Counted from the stretch's first letter, positions 15,057-27,564 are shown. The stretch: 64,000 bases of DNA from Pseudomonas farris (GCF_019145235.1 NZ_JAHSTV010000003.1:62001-126000), one strand, 5' to 3'. Numbers and translations are program-made. Notes: generated by a model not told the origin, from the sequence alone.

Positions 15057-15875
15057 ATGTCGCGTCGTATCTCCCCCGTCATACCCGGCTTCGGGCTGAC
15101 GCTGGGCTACACCTTGGTGTACCTCAGCCTGATTGTGCTCATTCCACTGGCGGCGATGTTTGTTCATGCCGCTCAACTTACCTGGGAGCAGTTCTGGGCA
15201 ATTATTTCGGCGCCACGGGTACTGGCGGCGCTGAAGCTGAGCTTCGGCACCGCGCTCTATGCCGCGATAATCAACGGCATCATTGGCACGCTGCTGGCCT
15301 GGGTGCTGGTGCGCTACACCTTCCCGGGACGCAAAGTCATCGATGCGATGATCGATTTGCCGTTTGCTTTGCCCACGGCCGTGGCCGGTATCGCACTGAC
15401 CGCGCTGTACACCCCTACCGGCCTGGTGGGTCAGTTCGCGGCGGACCTGGGTTTCAAGATCGCCTACACCCCCCTCGGCATCACGCTGGCGCTGACTTTC
15501 GTGACGCTTCCATTCGTAGTACGTACGGTACAACCTGTACTGGCCGATATCCCGCGTGAAGTGGAGGAAGCGGCGGCTTGCCTCGGGGCGAAACCGTTAC
15601 AGGTTTTTCGCCATATTCTGGTGCCCGCGCTGTTGCCAGCCTGGCTGACCGGGTTCGCTTTGGCCTTTGCCCGCGGGGTCGGCGAGTACGGTTCGGTGAT
15701 TTTTATCGCCGGCAACATGCCGATGAAAACCGAAATTCTGCCGCTGCTGATCATGGTCAAACTCGACCAGTACGATTACACCGGCGCCACCTCCATTGGT
15801 GTACTGATGCTGGTGGTTTCCTTTGTCCTGTTGCTGCTGATCAACTTGCTGCAGCGGCGCATCGAAACCCCATAA
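15057..15875 (+). CDS. cysT: Sulfate ABC transporter permease CysT
   Basis: One of the two inner-membrane subunits of the sulfate/thiosulfate importer. The 272-residue protein has six hydrophobic segments (first GLTLGYTLVYLSLIVLIPLAAMFV cut by charged residues) and the EAA loop EVEEAAACLGAKPLQVFRHILVPAL that contacts CysA. The cysW gene follows 12 bases after the stop, with the ribosome site AAGGAGG in between. Confidence 0.95.
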   Translation: MSRRISPVIPGFGLTLGYTLVYLSLIVLIPLAAMFVHAAQLTWEQFWAIISAPRVLAALKLSFGTALYAAIINGIIGTLLAWVLVRYTFPGRKVIDAMIDLPFALPTAVAGIALTALYTPTGLVGQFAADLGFKIAYTPLGITLALTFVTLPFVVRTVQPVLADIPREVEEAAACLGAKPLQVFRHILVPALLPAWLTGFALAFARGVGEYGSVIFIAGNMPMKTEILPLLIMVKLDQYDYTGATSIGVLMLVVSFVLLLLINLLQRRIETP

Positions 15876-15887
15876 GGAGGCGCGAAC

Positions 15888-16757
15888 ATGTCCCAATCGT
15901 CTATTGCAGCAGCCTCCTCGAACGCCGCCCGACGTGGCAGCGCCACTTCGCGGCGAATCCTTATCGGCCTCGGCTGGTTAGTATTTGCGCTGTTTCTGTT
16001 GTTGCCGCTGTTCATCGTGGTGTCCCAAGGCCTGAAGCTGGGCCTGGGGGCGTTCTTCACCGCGATCTTTGAGCCAGACGCCTTGTCGGCGTTGAAACTC
16101 ACCGTGATCGCGGTGCTGATTTCGGTACCGTTGAACCTGGTGTTCGGTGTCAGCGCGGCATGGTGCGTGAGCAAATACTCGTTCCGCGGCAAGAGCATGC
16201 TGGTGACCCTGATCGACCTGCCGTTCTCGGTGTCGCCGGTGATTGCAGGTCTGGTTTACGTGTTGATGTTCGGCGCCCAAGGGCTGTTCGGCCCGTGGTT
16301 GCAGGACCACGACATCCAGATCGTCTTCGCCTTGCCGGGCATCGTGTTGGCGACGATTTTCGTCACCGTGCCGTTCGTGGCCCGTGAGTTGATCCCGCTG
16401 ATGCAGGAACAAGGCACCCAAGAAGAAGAGGCCGCGCGCCTGCTCGGGGCCAATGGCTGGCAGATGTTCTGGCACGTCACCGTTCCCAATATCAAATGGG
16501 GCCTGATCTATGGCGTGGTGCTGTGTACGGCCCGGGCCATGGGTGAGTTCGGTGCGGTGTCGGTGGTTTCCGGGCACATTCGCGGGGTGACCAACACCCT
16601 GCCGCTGCACGTCGAGATCCTCTACAACGAATACAACCACGTGGCCGCGTTCGCCGTGGCGAGCCTGTTGCTGATCCTGGCGCTCTTCATCCTGCTGCTC
16701 AAGCAGTGGAGCGAAAACCGTATTAACCGCCTGCGCGCCAGCGCCGCGGAGGAATAA
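15888..16757 (+). CDS. cysW: Sulfate ABC transporter permease CysW
   Basis: Partner permease of CysT. The 289-residue protein has a polar Ser/Ala-rich N-terminal tail, six membrane segments, and the EAA loop [25 protein letters not shown]. The family segment [19 protein letters not shown] is present. It is separated from cysA by three bases, so it belongs to a tight operon. Confidence 0.95.
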   Translation: MSQSSIAAASSNAARRGSATSRRILIGLGWLVFALFLLLPLFIVVSQGLKLGLGAFFTAIFEPDALSALKLTVIAVLISVPLNLVFGVSAAWCVSKYSFRGKSMLVTLIDLPFSVSPVIAGLVYVLMFGAQGLFGPWLQDHDIQIVFALPGIVLATIFVTVPFVARELIPLMQEQGTQEEEAARLLGANGWQMFWHVTVPNIKWGLIYGVVLCTARAMGEFGAVSVVSGHIRGVTNTLPLHVEILYNEYNHVAAFAVASLLLILALFILLLKQWSENRINRLRASAAEE

Positions 16758-16760
16758 GTC

Positions 16761-17750
16761 ATGTCGATCGAAGTGCGTAACGTCAGCAAGAACTTCCACG
16801 CGTTCAAGGCGCTGGACAATATCAGCCTGGACATTCAAAGCGGCGAGCTGGTGGCGCTGCTGGGGCCGTCCGGCTGCGGCAAGACCACGTTGCTGCGAAT
16901 CATCGCCGGCCTGGAAACCCCGGATCAGGGCAACATCGTGTTCCATGGCGAAGACGTTTCCGGCCACGACGTGCGGGATCGCAATGTCGGTTTCGTGTTC
17001 CAGCACTACGCTCTGTTCCGGCACATGACGGTGTTCGACAATGTTGCTTTCGGGCTGCGTATGAAGCCGAAAAACCAGCGCCCGAACGAAAGCCAGATCG
17101 CGGTGAAAGTCCACGAACTGCTGAACATGGTGCAGCTGGATTGGTTGGCCGATCGCTACCCGGAACAACTCTCCGGCGGCCAGCGTCAGCGCATCGCGTT
17201 GGCCCGTGCCTTGGCGGTGGAGCCGAAAGTTTTGCTGCTCGACGAACCCTTCGGCGCGCTCGACGCCAAGGTCCGTAAAGAGCTGCGGCGCTGGCTCGCA
17301 CGGCTGCACGAAGACATCAACCTGACCTCGGTGTTCGTGACCCACGACCAGGAAGAGGCGATGGAAGTCGCCGACCGTATCGTGGTGATGAACAAGGGGG
17401 TGATCGAGCAGATCGGTTCACCGGGCGACGTCTACGAAAACCCGGCCAGCGATTTCGTCTATCACTTCCTCGGCGATTCGAACCGTCTGCATTTAGGCGA
17501 AGACCGGCACGTGCTGTTCCGTCCACACGAAGTGTCGCTGTCGCGGCATGAACTGGAAGATCACCACGCGGCGCAAGTGCGGGATATTCGTCCGCTGGGC
17601 GCTACTACGCGGGTGACGCTGAAGGTTGAAGGCCAGAGCGAGTTGATCGAAGCTGAAGTGGTGAAGGATCACGACAGCCTGGTTGGATTGGCGAAGGGTG
17701 AGACGTTGTTCTTCAAACCGAAGGTCTGGCAGAAAGTCGCCAACCTTTAA
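16761..17750 (+). CDS. cysA: Sulfate ABC transporter ATP-binding protein
   Basis: Powers sulfate import through CysT/CysW. The 329-residue protein has Walker [11 protein letters not shown]-loop [12 protein letters not shown], signature LSGGQRQR, Walker [13 protein letters not shown] and the switch His in [13 protein letters not shown]-terminal TOBE-like regulatory domain (from about residue 240) follows. It is slightly shorter than enterobacterial CysA. It ends the operon; a REPIN follows. Confidence 0.95.
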   Translation: MSIEVRNVSKNFHAFKALDNISLDIQSGELVALLGPSGCGKTTLLRIIAGLETPDQGNIVFHGEDVSGHDVRDRNVGFVFQHYALFRHMTVFDNVAFGLRMKPKNQRPNESQIAVKVHELLNMVQLDWLADRYPEQLSGGQRQRIALARALAVEPKVLLLDEPFGALDAKVRKELRRWLARLHEDINLTSVFVTHDQEEAMEVADRIVVMNKGVIEQIGSPGDVYENPASDFVYHFLGDSNRLHLGEDRHVLFRPHEVSLSRHELEDHHAAQVRDIRPLGATTRVTLKVEGQSELIEAEVVKDHDSLVGLAKGETLFFKPKVWQKVANL

Positions 17751-17760
17751 AATCAAAAGC

Positions 17761-17850
17761 TTCGCGAGCAAGCCCGCTCCCACAGTGGATCTGCGTTGAA
17801 CACACATCTGTGGCCAACCCAAAACCCTGTGGGAGCGGACTTGCTCGCGA
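17761..17850. repeat. REPIN after cysA
   Basis: Arms TTCGCGAGCAAGCCCGCTCC and its complement (one arm with GCGGACTTG instead of GCGGGCTTG), between converging genes. Confidence 0.9.
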
Positions 17851-17857
17851 AAGCGAT

Positions 17858-18376
17858 CTACGCCGCAGCATCTTTCTGGCGCAAACGCACCCCCCCCACC
17901 CGCGCCTCGATCTGCTCTTTCAGCTCATGCCGCAACCCCAGCAAAAACGCCAACTCAACCACCACAAACAACGGGCCGACAATCAGCCCCGTCACATCAT
18001 CGACAAACGCCGGTTTGCGTCCCTCGTAATGATGGCCGACAAACTGAATCGCCCATCCCACCACAAACATCCCGATACCGCTGGCCAGCCAGACCAGCGT
18101 AGTTTGCTGCGCGAGAACCTGACCCGCCCAAATGCACAGACCGAGCAACACGGACATCAACGCCCCAAGACGCACCTCCAGGCGCAGGTAAAACCACGCC
18201 GATGCCATCGCGACCAGCACCGCCGGCGAAATCCAGCCTCCGCCCCATTGCGGCCGTGACAGCAACACCGCGACCGCCACTACAATCAGCGGAATACCGA
18301 TAAAGTGGCTGGCAATATTGCGCGGGTCACGGTGGTAGGCGGCGTATTGACTGAGATGGTCAACGAGGCTTTTCAT
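17858..18376 (-). CDS. Mpo1/DUF962-family membrane protein
   Basis: The 172-residue protein begins MKSLVDHLSQYAAYHRDPRNIASHFIGIPLIV. This matches the DUF962 (YGL010w) family, whose yeast member Mpo1 is an iron-dependent dioxygenase of 2-hydroxy fatty acids. The conserved HRDPRN...H and FVGHHYEGRKPAF histidines are present, between four hydrophobic segments. AGGAGGAATAACA precedes the ATG. Enzyme activity in bacteria is not established here. It is a single gene, converging on cysA. Confidence 0.85.
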   Translation of the reverse strand: MKSLVDHLSQYAAYHRDPRNIASHFIGIPLIVVAVAVLLSRPQWGGGWISPAVLVAMASAWFYLRLEVRLGALMSVLLGLCIWAGQVLAQQTTLVWLASGIGMFVVGWAIQFVGHHYEGRKPAFVDDVTGLIVGPLFVVVELAFLLGLRHELKEQIEARVGGVRLRQKDAAA

Positions 18377-18460
18377 TGTTATTCCTCCTGTAGGGTGACG
18401 GATGATGCCCCGGGTTCATCTCTCGCTCTGTCAGCCAGGCGACAATCTCCAGGAGTTTTC

Positions 18461-19147
18461 ATGGACATGCAGGTTTGGCGTTCGCGCCTGGATACGGGGC
18501 AGTGGTTCAGTCATTTACCTGTTCCCTTACAGAATAGTCTGCTGGCTGCGGCCCGAGTGCGGCGCCTGCCGTCGGGGCAACTGCTGTTCAAACGCGGTGA
18601 TCCGCCGTGCGGGCTGTATGCAGTGCTCGAAGGTTCGGTGCGCATTGGCGCGGTGAGCGAGCAGGGCAAGGAAGCGCTGCTGAGCCTGGTGGAAGCACCG
18701 CACTGGTTCGGCGAAATCTGCCTGTTCGATGGCCAGCCGCGAACCCACGATGCCTACGCCGTTGGCCAGTGCACGCTGTTGCACATCCCGCAGGCGACGC
18801 TACTGAAGTTGCTCGACCAACAACCGGTTTACTGGCGGCAACTGGCGTTGTTGATGAGCCACAAACTGCGCCTGACCTTCATCAACCTCGAACAGCTAAG
18901 CCTGATGCCAGCTCCGGCGCGCCTGGCCCATCGCTTGCTGATGATCGCCGAGGGTTACGGCGAAATCGATCCACCGCGCCGTGTTCTGCAACTGCCTCAG
19001 GAGCAGCTGGCGTCGATGTTGTCGCTGTCGCGCCAGACAACCAACCAGCTTCTCAAGGATTTGCAGGGGCAAGGGATTCTGGACCTCAAGTATGGCGAGA
19101 TCGAGATTCTGGATGCCGAGCGGTTGCGAGCGTTGGCGGTGATTTGA
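18461..19147 (+). CDS. Crp/Fnr-family transcriptional regulator
   Basis: The 228-residue protein has a cyclic-nucleotide-type beta-roll at residues about 20-130 (GQLLFKRGDPPCGLYAVLEGSVRIG, WFGEICLFDGQPRTHDAYA). A dimerisation helix follows, then a C-terminal helix-turn-helix (LPQEQLASMLSLSRQTTNQLLKDLQGQGIL). It has no Fnr-type cysteine cluster. The start is set by AGGAG eight bases before ATG. Ligand and targets are not visible. Confidence 0.9.
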   Translation: MDMQVWRSRLDTGQWFSHLPVPLQNSLLAAARVRRLPSGQLLFKRGDPPCGLYAVLEGSVRIGAVSEQGKEALLSLVEAPHWFGEICLFDGQPRTHDAYAVGQCTLLHIPQATLLKLLDQQPVYWRQLALLMSHKLRLTFINLEQLSLMPAPARLAHRLLMIAEGYGEIDPPRRVLQLPQEQLASMLSLSRQTTNQLLKDLQGQGILDLKYGEIEILDAERLRALAVI

Positions 19148-19224
19148 AAAAAAGATCGCCACGGTATTGGTGGGCTTTATCCGCGAAGGCGCCTAGCCTG
19201 TGACAACGATAATCGAGGTGTGCC

Positions 19225-19590
19225 ATGCGTGTGTTGCTAGTGGAAGACGAACCCGAGACCGCCAGTCTCCTGGCCAAAGGCCTGAGCGAAGCGAGTTACG
19301 CGGTGGACGTGGCGCTCAATGGCATGGACGGCCGGCGCTTTATCGAATCCGGCGAATACGAACTGATCATCCTCGACGTGATGCTGCCGGGGCTCAACGG
19401 CTGGCAGTTGCTGCAGCAGATCCGCAAGCTCGGCAACACGCCGGTGCTGCTCCTCACCACCAAGGACGGCATCGAAGATCGCCTGCGCGGGCTGGAGTTG
19501 CATGAGGATGATTACCTGCTCAAGCCGTTTGCCGTCAGTGAACTGGTGAAGCGGGTGCGCAAGCTATTGCGGCGGGATCGCGGGCGCTGA
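19225..19590 (+). CDS. Receiver-only response regulator, OmpR/CopR type without DNA-binding domain
   Basis: The 121 residues comprise one complete receiver: LLVEDEPETASLLAKGL, phospho-acceptor Asp in LIILDVMLPGLNGW, switch Thr in LLTTKDG, and Lys in YLLKPFA. The sequence is that of the heavy-metal CopR/IrlR group, but the protein stops after RKLLRRDRGR, exactly where the winged-helix domain would start. The usual GADDYLVKPF reads LHEDDYLLKPF. No sensor kinase is near. It is either a natural single-domain relay or a gene that lost its output domain; the downstream bases run into a REPIN. Confidence 0.8.
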   Translation: MRVLLVEDEPETASLLAKGLSEASYAVDVALNGMDGRRFIESGEYELIILDVMLPGLNGWQLLQQIRKLGNTPVLLLTTKDGIEDRLRGLELHEDDYLLKPFAVSELVKRVRKLLRRDRGR

Positions 19591-19615
19591 AGGTTGCGGC
19601 GTATGGACTACCGCC

Positions 19616-19706
19616 TTCGCGGGCAAGCCCGCTCCCACAGTGGTTCTGGGTGAATCACTGTGTTGTGAGCAACCGAAAACCCTGTGGGAGCGGGCTTACC
19701 CGCGAA
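19616..19706. repeat. REPIN (CGCGGGCAAGCCCGCTCCCACA variant)
   Basis: Inverted arms with the CCCGCG variant, one arm changed to GGCTTACCCGCG. It lies between converging genes. Confidence 0.88.
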
Positions 19707-19740
19707 GAGGCGGGAATATACAAAACACCTTCCGGATCTG

Positions 19741-20745
19741 TCACCGCAACCCATCCCGAAACTGCCCCGGCGTCATCCCGGTCCAGCGTTTGAACGCACG
19801 ACTGAAGCTGCTGGTGTCGGCGAACCCCAGCAGATAACTGATTTCGCCCAACGAGCACAGCGGATCACGCAGGTGCAGCAACGCCAGGTTTTCCCGACTT
19901 TCGTTGAGCAGCGTATCGAATCGACAACCTTCGTCCGCCAGGTGCCGTTGCAGGCTGCGTAGACTCAAGTGCAGCGCCTGGGCGATACAATCGGCCGACG
20001 GTTCGCCTTCGGGTAATTGCTCTTCAATGGCGTCGCGAACCTTGCGCTCCCAGGTCAGGGGCTTGAGTTGCGCCAGGGTGCGTTTGAGCACGGTTTCGTT
20101 GTGCTCGGCCAGTTCCGGGTTGGCGTCGTCCAGGTGACTGTCGAAATCCAGCAGAGCGAACTCCAGTCGGTCTTCATCGGCGTTGAAATACACCGGCGAG
20201 CGGAACACTTTGTGCCATTGATGGGGGTCGGCAGGTTCCGGACGGCGCAGGTACACCGCCAACGGGGCGTAGTCACGGCCCAGGCGATTGCGGCAGGTGC
20301 GCACGTAAATCGCCGCGAAGGCATCAATGGCTTCGAAGGCTGGCGCGGGGTTGCCTTGGGGGATTTTCAGGCGGAAGCAGTAGCGATCCTCGGCGCGGAT
20401 CAGCTCCAGATCCAGCGCGTTACTGACCACCTGGTGATAACGCACGATGCGCTCGAAGACCTCCCGCAAACTGCCGCTGGCCACCAACGCATAACCCAGC
20501 GCATGAAAGGTGGTGGGGCTGACGAAACGCGACACCCGCAAGCCAATCGCCGGATCGCCGCTGACCTGCACCGCTATTTGCCACAGGCGCGTGGTACCGG
20601 ACAACGGGTAACGGGCGTTCGGGTCGTCCATCAACTGTGGGTCGAGCCCCGCCTGTTGGCACAGGGCGGTGCTGTCGAGCCCCAGCGCATCGAGCTGCTT
20701 GCGCAGGGCGCGGGTCCAGCTGGCGAGGGAGGTCGGTTCTGTCAT
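19741..20745 (-). CDS. AraC-family transcriptional regulator
   Basis: The 334-residue protein has the N-terminal arabinose_bd-type ligand domain of OruR/ArgR-like AraC regulators (GLRVSRFVSPTTFHALGYALVAS, then RIVRYHQVVSNALDL). Two helix-turn-helices lie at the C-terminus (SLRSLQRHLADEGCRFDTLLNESR and ISYLLGFADTSSFSRAFKRWTGMTPGQFR). It is divergent from a fatty-acid desaturase gene 100 bases away and is the obvious candidate to control it, with a lipid-like ligand possible. Confidence 0.9.
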   Translation of the reverse strand: MTEPTSLASWTRALRKQLDALGLDSTALCQQAGLDPQLMDDPNARYPLSGTTRLWQIAVQVSGDPAIGLRVSRFVSPTTFHALGYALVASGSLREVFERIVRYHQVVSNALDLELIRAEDRYCFRLKIPQGNPAPAFEAIDAFAAIYVRTCRNRLGRDYAPLAVYLRRPEPADPHQWHKVFRSPVYFNADEDRLEFALLDFDSHLDDANPELAEHNETVLKRTLAQLKPLTWERKVRDAIEEQLPEGEPSADCIAQALHLSLRSLQRHLADEGCRFDTLLNESRENLALLHLRDPLCSLGEISYLLGFADTSSFSRAFKRWTGMTPGQFRDGLR

Positions 20746-20845
20746 GTTGATTGGCGCGTCCGGTCAACAGGTTGGCGTTCACGGCTACCGCTCAGTAAAG
20801 CATCACGGGGCAGGATGCGAACATCAATAACCAGAGGATGGAAGC

Positions 20846-21919
20846 ATGGACGGTACTTCTGCAAGTCCCCAGCGACTGAATGCAGCACAGCGATCAGCGC
20901 ATATTCGCGAGGTGGTATTGGCCAAGGGCGTCGAACTGCGTCAGCGCTACCCGATTCTCAACCATCAGGACGCCTTGGGTGCGGGCATTCTGGCCTTCGC
21001 CTTGGCCGGGATGATCGGCTCCGCAGCGCTGTACATCACCGGGTACATGGCTTGGTGGGTATGCCTGCTACTCAACGCGTTTTTTGCTTCGCTGACCCAC
21101 GAGCTGGAGCATGACCTGATCCACAGCATGTACTTCCGCAAACAGCGCGTGCCGCACAACCTGATGATGGGTCTGGTGTGGCTGGCGCGACCGAGCACCA
21201 TCAACCCCTGGATCCGCCGCCATTTGCACCTAAACCATCACAAGGTGTCCGGCAGCGAAGCCGACATGGAAGAGCGGGCGATCACCAACGGTGAGCCCTG
21301 GGGCATCGCGCGGCTGTTGATGGTCGGCGACAACGTGATGTCGGCGTTCATCCGCATGCTGCGGGCCAGGACCTGGGCGCACAAGTTCAGCATCATCAAG
21401 CGTTCTCTGAAAGTCTATGCGCCACTGGCGCTGGTGCATTGGGGGGCGTGGTACGTGTTTCTCGGTTTTCACGCCGCCAATGGCATTGCGCATCTGTTGG
21501 GTGCGCCTATCGAATGGTCGGCGACTACATTGACGATGATGCAGGTGATCGACATCGCTGCCGTGGTGATCATCGGCCCGAACGTGTTGCGCACGTTCTG
21601 CCTGCATTTTGTCAGCTCGAATATGCACTACTACGGTGACGTGGAACCCGGCAATGTGATCCAGCAAACGCAGGTGTTGAACCCTTGGTGGATGTGGCCG
21701 TTGCAGGCGTTCTGCTTCAACTTTGGCAGCAGCCACGGGATCCATCATTTTGTGGTGAAAGAACCGTTTTATATCCGCCAGATGACCGTCCCGGTGGCGC
21801 ATAAGGTGATGCGCGAGATGGGGGTGAGGTTCAATGATTTTGGCACGTTCGGGCGGGCGAACCGGTTTGTGCGCAAGGAGAAAGTGGTGGGGGAAGAGGG
21901 GCGTACGGTTCGGGCTTGA
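20846..21919 (+). CDS. Fatty-acid desaturase-family membrane protein
   Basis: The 357-residue protein has the histidine boxes of the membrane di-iron desaturase/hydroxylase family: HELEHDLIH, then HLHLNHH, and HGIHH near the C-terminus. It has several membrane segments (AGILAFALAGMIGSAALYIT, WWVCLLLNAFFASL). It differs from the delta-9 enzyme at 10015-11199 in box spacing and overall sequence, so the substrate cannot be assigned; an acyl lipid or alkane-like chain is likely. It is probably regulated by the divergent AraC gene. Confidence 0.85.
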   Translation: MDGTSASPQRLNAAQRSAHIREVVLAKGVELRQRYPILNHQDALGAGILAFALAGMIGSAALYITGYMAWWVCLLLNAFFASLTHELEHDLIHSMYFRKQRVPHNLMMGLVWLARPSTINPWIRRHLHLNHHKVSGSEADMEERAITNGEPWGIARLLMVGDNVMSAFIRMLRARTWAHKFSIIKRSLKVYAPLALVHWGAWYVFLGFHAANGIAHLLGAPIEWSATTLTMMQVIDIAAVVIIGPNVLRTFCLHFVSSNMHYYGDVEPGNVIQQTQVLNPWWMWPLQAFCFNFGSSHGIHHFVVKEPFYIRQMTVPVAHKVMREMGVRFNDFGTFGRANRFVRKEKVVGEEGRTVRA

Positions 21920-21940
21920 CGGGTTGTTTTTGAGGGCCTC

Positions 21941-22033
21941 TTCGCGAGCAAGCCCGCTCCCACATTTGATCTTCAGTGAACACAAAATTTGTGAACAACA
22001 TAGATCCAGTGTGGGAGCGGGCTTGCTCGCGAA
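21941..22033. repeat. REPIN between desaturase and atsA
   Basis: Arms TTCGCGAGCAAGCCCGCTCC and complement with a spacer that itself holds AAATTTGTG-type symmetry. Confidence 0.9.
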
Positions 22034-22052
22034 TGCGGTCGTTCAGATGCCA

Positions 22053-24489
<2,437 letters not shown>

Positions 24490-24493
<4 letters not shown>

Positions 24494-26088
24494 GCATGTC
24501 TCCAGCGGGTGGCGCGGATTTCGAGGCGTTGGCCTATGAGGTTGAGCAGGGCGCCGGTCAGTCCCACCAGCAACATGCCGGCCATGATCAGGTCCATGCG
24601 CAGCAGTTGCTGGGCACCGATCATCTGGCTGCCGATGCCACCGTTGGACGGCATGAAATATTCGGCACCGATGGTGCCGAGCCAGGCGTAGATCAGGCTC
24701 AGCCTGAGCCCTGCGAAAACTCCCGGCGCGGCGCCCGGCAAAACCAGTCGACGCAGCCGTTGCAGAAGACTCAGGCGCAACACCTGGGCGGCTTCGTTGA
24801 GTTGTGGCGAGAGGTTGGCGACGCTGCGCTGGGTGGCGATGAACAGCGGGAAAAACGCGGCGAGGGCGACGAACACCCATTTGGCCAATTCCCCCAGACC
24901 GAACCACGCAGTGAGCAACGGCACCCAGGCGAAAATCGCGATTTGACGGAGCGCTCCAAGCGTCGGGCCGAGCACGCGTTCGCTGGTGCGTGAAAGCCCC
25001 AGTAGCAGCCCCAGCGCAAAGCCGAGACCGCCGCCCAGCAGCAGGCCACCGAGGGTACGGCCCAGACTCAAGGCCATGCCGTTGATCAACGTGCCGCCGA
25101 ACAAACCGTTCCAGGTGGTTTCCAGTACTACCAAGGGACTGACCAGAATGTTCGCGTCGACCCACTGCTGATTCGTCGCCAGTTGCCACAGCGTCAGCAA
25201 CGCCAATGGCAGCAGCCACGGTTGCACGCGTTGCCAGCCCTGATAACGCGGGCCGCGACGAATCTCTGCGGTGGCCGGGTGCGGCCAGTGCACCAGTTTT
25301 TTGTCCAGCAGGCCGATGCCACGATCCATGACCACGCCAATGAGGCCAATGACCACGATGCAGACGAAGACGATATCAAGCATGAACAACTGTCGGGCCC
25401 AAACCATCAGGTAACCGATGCCTTCGCTGGAGGCGAGCAATTCAACGGCCAGCAACGACGTCCAGCCGGCTGACAGCGCAAGGCGCACGCCGGCCATGAA
25501 CGCTGGCAGCGCTGCCGGTAGCACCAGACGGCGAATCAACAGTCTCGGCGGCAAGCGCAACACGGCAGCGGCCTCACGCAGCCTGGGTTGCGCATCACGC
25601 ACGCCGACCAGCGTGTGCAGCGTCACCGGAACCACGATGGCTTTGATCAGCACTACCAGTTTCAGCACTTCGCCGATGCCAAAAAACACCATAAACAACG
25701 GAATCCACGCCAGGGTCGGGACTTGCGCCAAACCGGCGAATGTCGGGAAAACCAAGCGCTCGAGACGGCGACTGAACCCCAGCGCTGCGCCCAAAATCGC
25801 ACCGGCGCCGATTCCGGCGAGCAGTCCCCAAAACAAGCGTTGCAGGCTGATCCACAGGTGGCTCCACAACTCGCCTTGGGACAATTCCACCGCGCTGCTC
25901 CAGACCAATGAAGGCGCGGGCAGGATCTGCTCGCTCATCCAGTGATTACGGCTGGCCAGCCACCAAAGTGCGAAAAGACTGATTGGCAACAGCCAGGGCA
26001 ATAGCCGTTGGCTCAGGCTTGGCCAAAGGGCTCGATATTTGAGCGGCGGGGCGGTCAGCGGCAGGCTGAGCAGGGAAACACGGGCCAT
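24490..26088 (-). CDS. atsB: Sulfate-ester ABC transporter permease, tandem fused
   Basis: The 532-residue protein is two SsuC-like permeases in one chain. Each half has the same order of membrane segments and an EAA loop: REAAAVLRLPPRLLIRRLVLPAALPAF in the first half, NEAAQVLRLSLLQRLRRLVLPGAAPGVF in the second. Matching motifs are QVPTLAWIPLFMVFFGIGE and QIAIFAWVPLLTAWFGLGE. A single chain can therefore form the whole membrane channel. GGAGGTCACCC before the ATG fixes the start at MARVSLLS. First gene of atsBCA, divergent from atsR. Confidence 0.93.
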
Positions 26089-26109
26089 GGGTGACCTCCG
26101 TTGTCGACC

Positions 26110-26273
26110 TGTAGGAGCGAGGCTTGTGTGGCGAGGGGGCTTGCCCCAGTTCGACTGCGAAGCAGTCGTAAAATCAGTCACCACTTTCTAATTCAAGATC
26201 GCGGTGACTGTTTTTAGGGGCGCTTCGCACCCCAACGGGGCAAGCCCCCTCGCCACACAAGCTCGCTCCCATA
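26110..26273. repeat. Nested REPIN in the atsB-atsR intergenic region
   Basis: An inner REPIN of the GTGGCGAGGGGGCTTG type (26127-26257) sits between the two outer halves GTAGGAGCGAGGCTTG and CAAGCTCGCTCCCATAG of another REP family. The rest of the 450-base space to atsR is AT-rich and must hold divergent promoters for atsB and atsR. No coding frame was seen there. Confidence 0.8.
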
Positions 26274-26540
26274 GGTCAGATGTATGCAAATTCGATCTAT
26301 AAAAATTTAATTCAATGCTATTGAGAGATAAGCGAGACCATTTAAGGCCTACAGCCCACACGCATCCAATGCATTCGAAGAATATTTTCGATGCTGTCCA
26401 TGCATACCCGATCAAGATGCCCGCGCCAGCTTGCTTAGGTCTAAAAGATATAAAAATGTGAATTTATAGTATTTAAGTGCTGATGCAGATTAAGCCTACT
26501 TTCGACTCCTCAACGCCCGTCGCCACCAGGAGTCGCACCC

Positions 26541-27554
26541 ATGAACCTCCCCTTCAAACGTGTCATCAGTCTGTTTGCCGCGCCGGCCCTGGCGGGTTTG
26601 CTGGCATTCACGGCCAACGCCTCCGAGCTCAAGGAAATCAGGATCGCCGTACCCGACCTCAGCGCTGGAACCCAGCACAGCGGCGGCGGGGTGGTGGACG
26701 TATTGCGCAGCCAGCAAATCTACGAAAAGGCCTTCGCCGACCAGGGCATCAAGATTCAGTGGAGTTTCTTCAAGGGGGCCGGGCCGGTGATTAACGAGGC
26801 TTTTGCCAACGGGCAGGTGGACCTGGCCTACCTCGGCGATCTGGCGGCGATCATCGGCAAGTCGAATGGCTTGGACACACGGCTGCTCAGCGCCACGGCA
26901 CGTGGAGTGAAACAGTATCTGGGCGTGGTGCCGGGCTCGGGAATCAAAACGCTGCAAGACCTCAAAGGCAAACGTGTGGCGATCTTTCGGGGTACCGCCA
27001 CCCAGTTGTCCTTCGATGCGGCATTAGCCAGCCAGGGTTTGAGCGAGAAGGACGTAAAGATCATCAACCTCGACTTCAACGGTGCCGTTGCAGCGCTGGC
27101 GGCCAAGCAGATCGATGCATCCTGGGGCAGCTCCGGGTTGACGGCTTTGCAAGCAAAAGGGTTGGCCGAGTTGCCTCTGAACACCAAGGACCTGGGCGGC
27201 GCGGGCAGTATTCAGGCTGTGTTGGTGGGTACCGGAAAGTTTGTCGACGAGAATCCCGAAGTCGTCGCCAAATTGCTGAAGGCCCAGCAGCAGGCAGTGG
27301 AGTGGTTGACTCAGGACAGCAACAAGGACGCGTACATTCAGTTGGTGTCGGGGTTGGCGAGTTACCCGGCGGTGATTCTCACGCAGGATCTGAAGGATCA
27401 AAAATTGAGCGAGGTTTTCCCGTCGACGCTGGACCCGGTGTTCCTGGGGAAATTGCAAGACGCGGTGGACCTGGCTTCGCAGCAGAAACTGATTCGCAAG
27501 CCGTTCAAGGTGAGCGATTGGGTGGCGCCTGAGTTGGCTGCCGCAAAACTTTAA
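26541..27554 (+). CDS. atsR: Sulfate-ester periplasmic binding protein
   Basis: The 337-residue protein starts with a signal peptide (cleavage near TANAS, about residue 28) and has the SsuA/TauA-type fold: IQWSFFKGAGPVINEAFANGQVDLAYLGDLAAIIGKS, then GVVPGSGIKTLQDLKGKRVAIFRGTATQ. It is the substrate-binding partner of AtsB/AtsC, divergently transcribed. AtsR of P. putida has been tied to growth on sulfate esters. Despite the R in its name it is not a regulator. Confidence 0.92.
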   Translation: MNLPFKRVISLFAAPALAGLLAFTANASELKEIRIAVPDLSAGTQHSGGGVVDVLRSQQIYEKAFADQGIKIQWSFFKGAGPVINEAFANGQVDLAYLGDLAAIIGKSNGLDTRLLSATARGVKQYLGVVPGSGIKTLQDLKGKRVAIFRGTATQLSFDAALASQGLSEKDVKIINLDFNGAVAALAAKQIDASWGSSGLTALQAKGLAELPLNTKDLGGAGSIQAVLVGTGKFVDENPEVVAKLLKAQQQAVEWLTQDSNKDAYIQLVSGLASYPAVILTQDLKDQKLSEVFPSTLDPVFLGKLQDAVDLASQQKLIRKPFKVSDWVAPELAAAKL

Positions 27555-27564
27555 AGCGAACACT

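Noticed and set aside
15978..17345. 455-residue frame antisense to cysW/cysA
   Set aside because: Gln/His/Arg-rich shadow of two clear transporter genes.
26325..26334. GAGATAAGCG shared with 35933-35942 in two AT-rich promoters
   Set aside because: Ten bases only, and the surroundings do not align; chance is likely.
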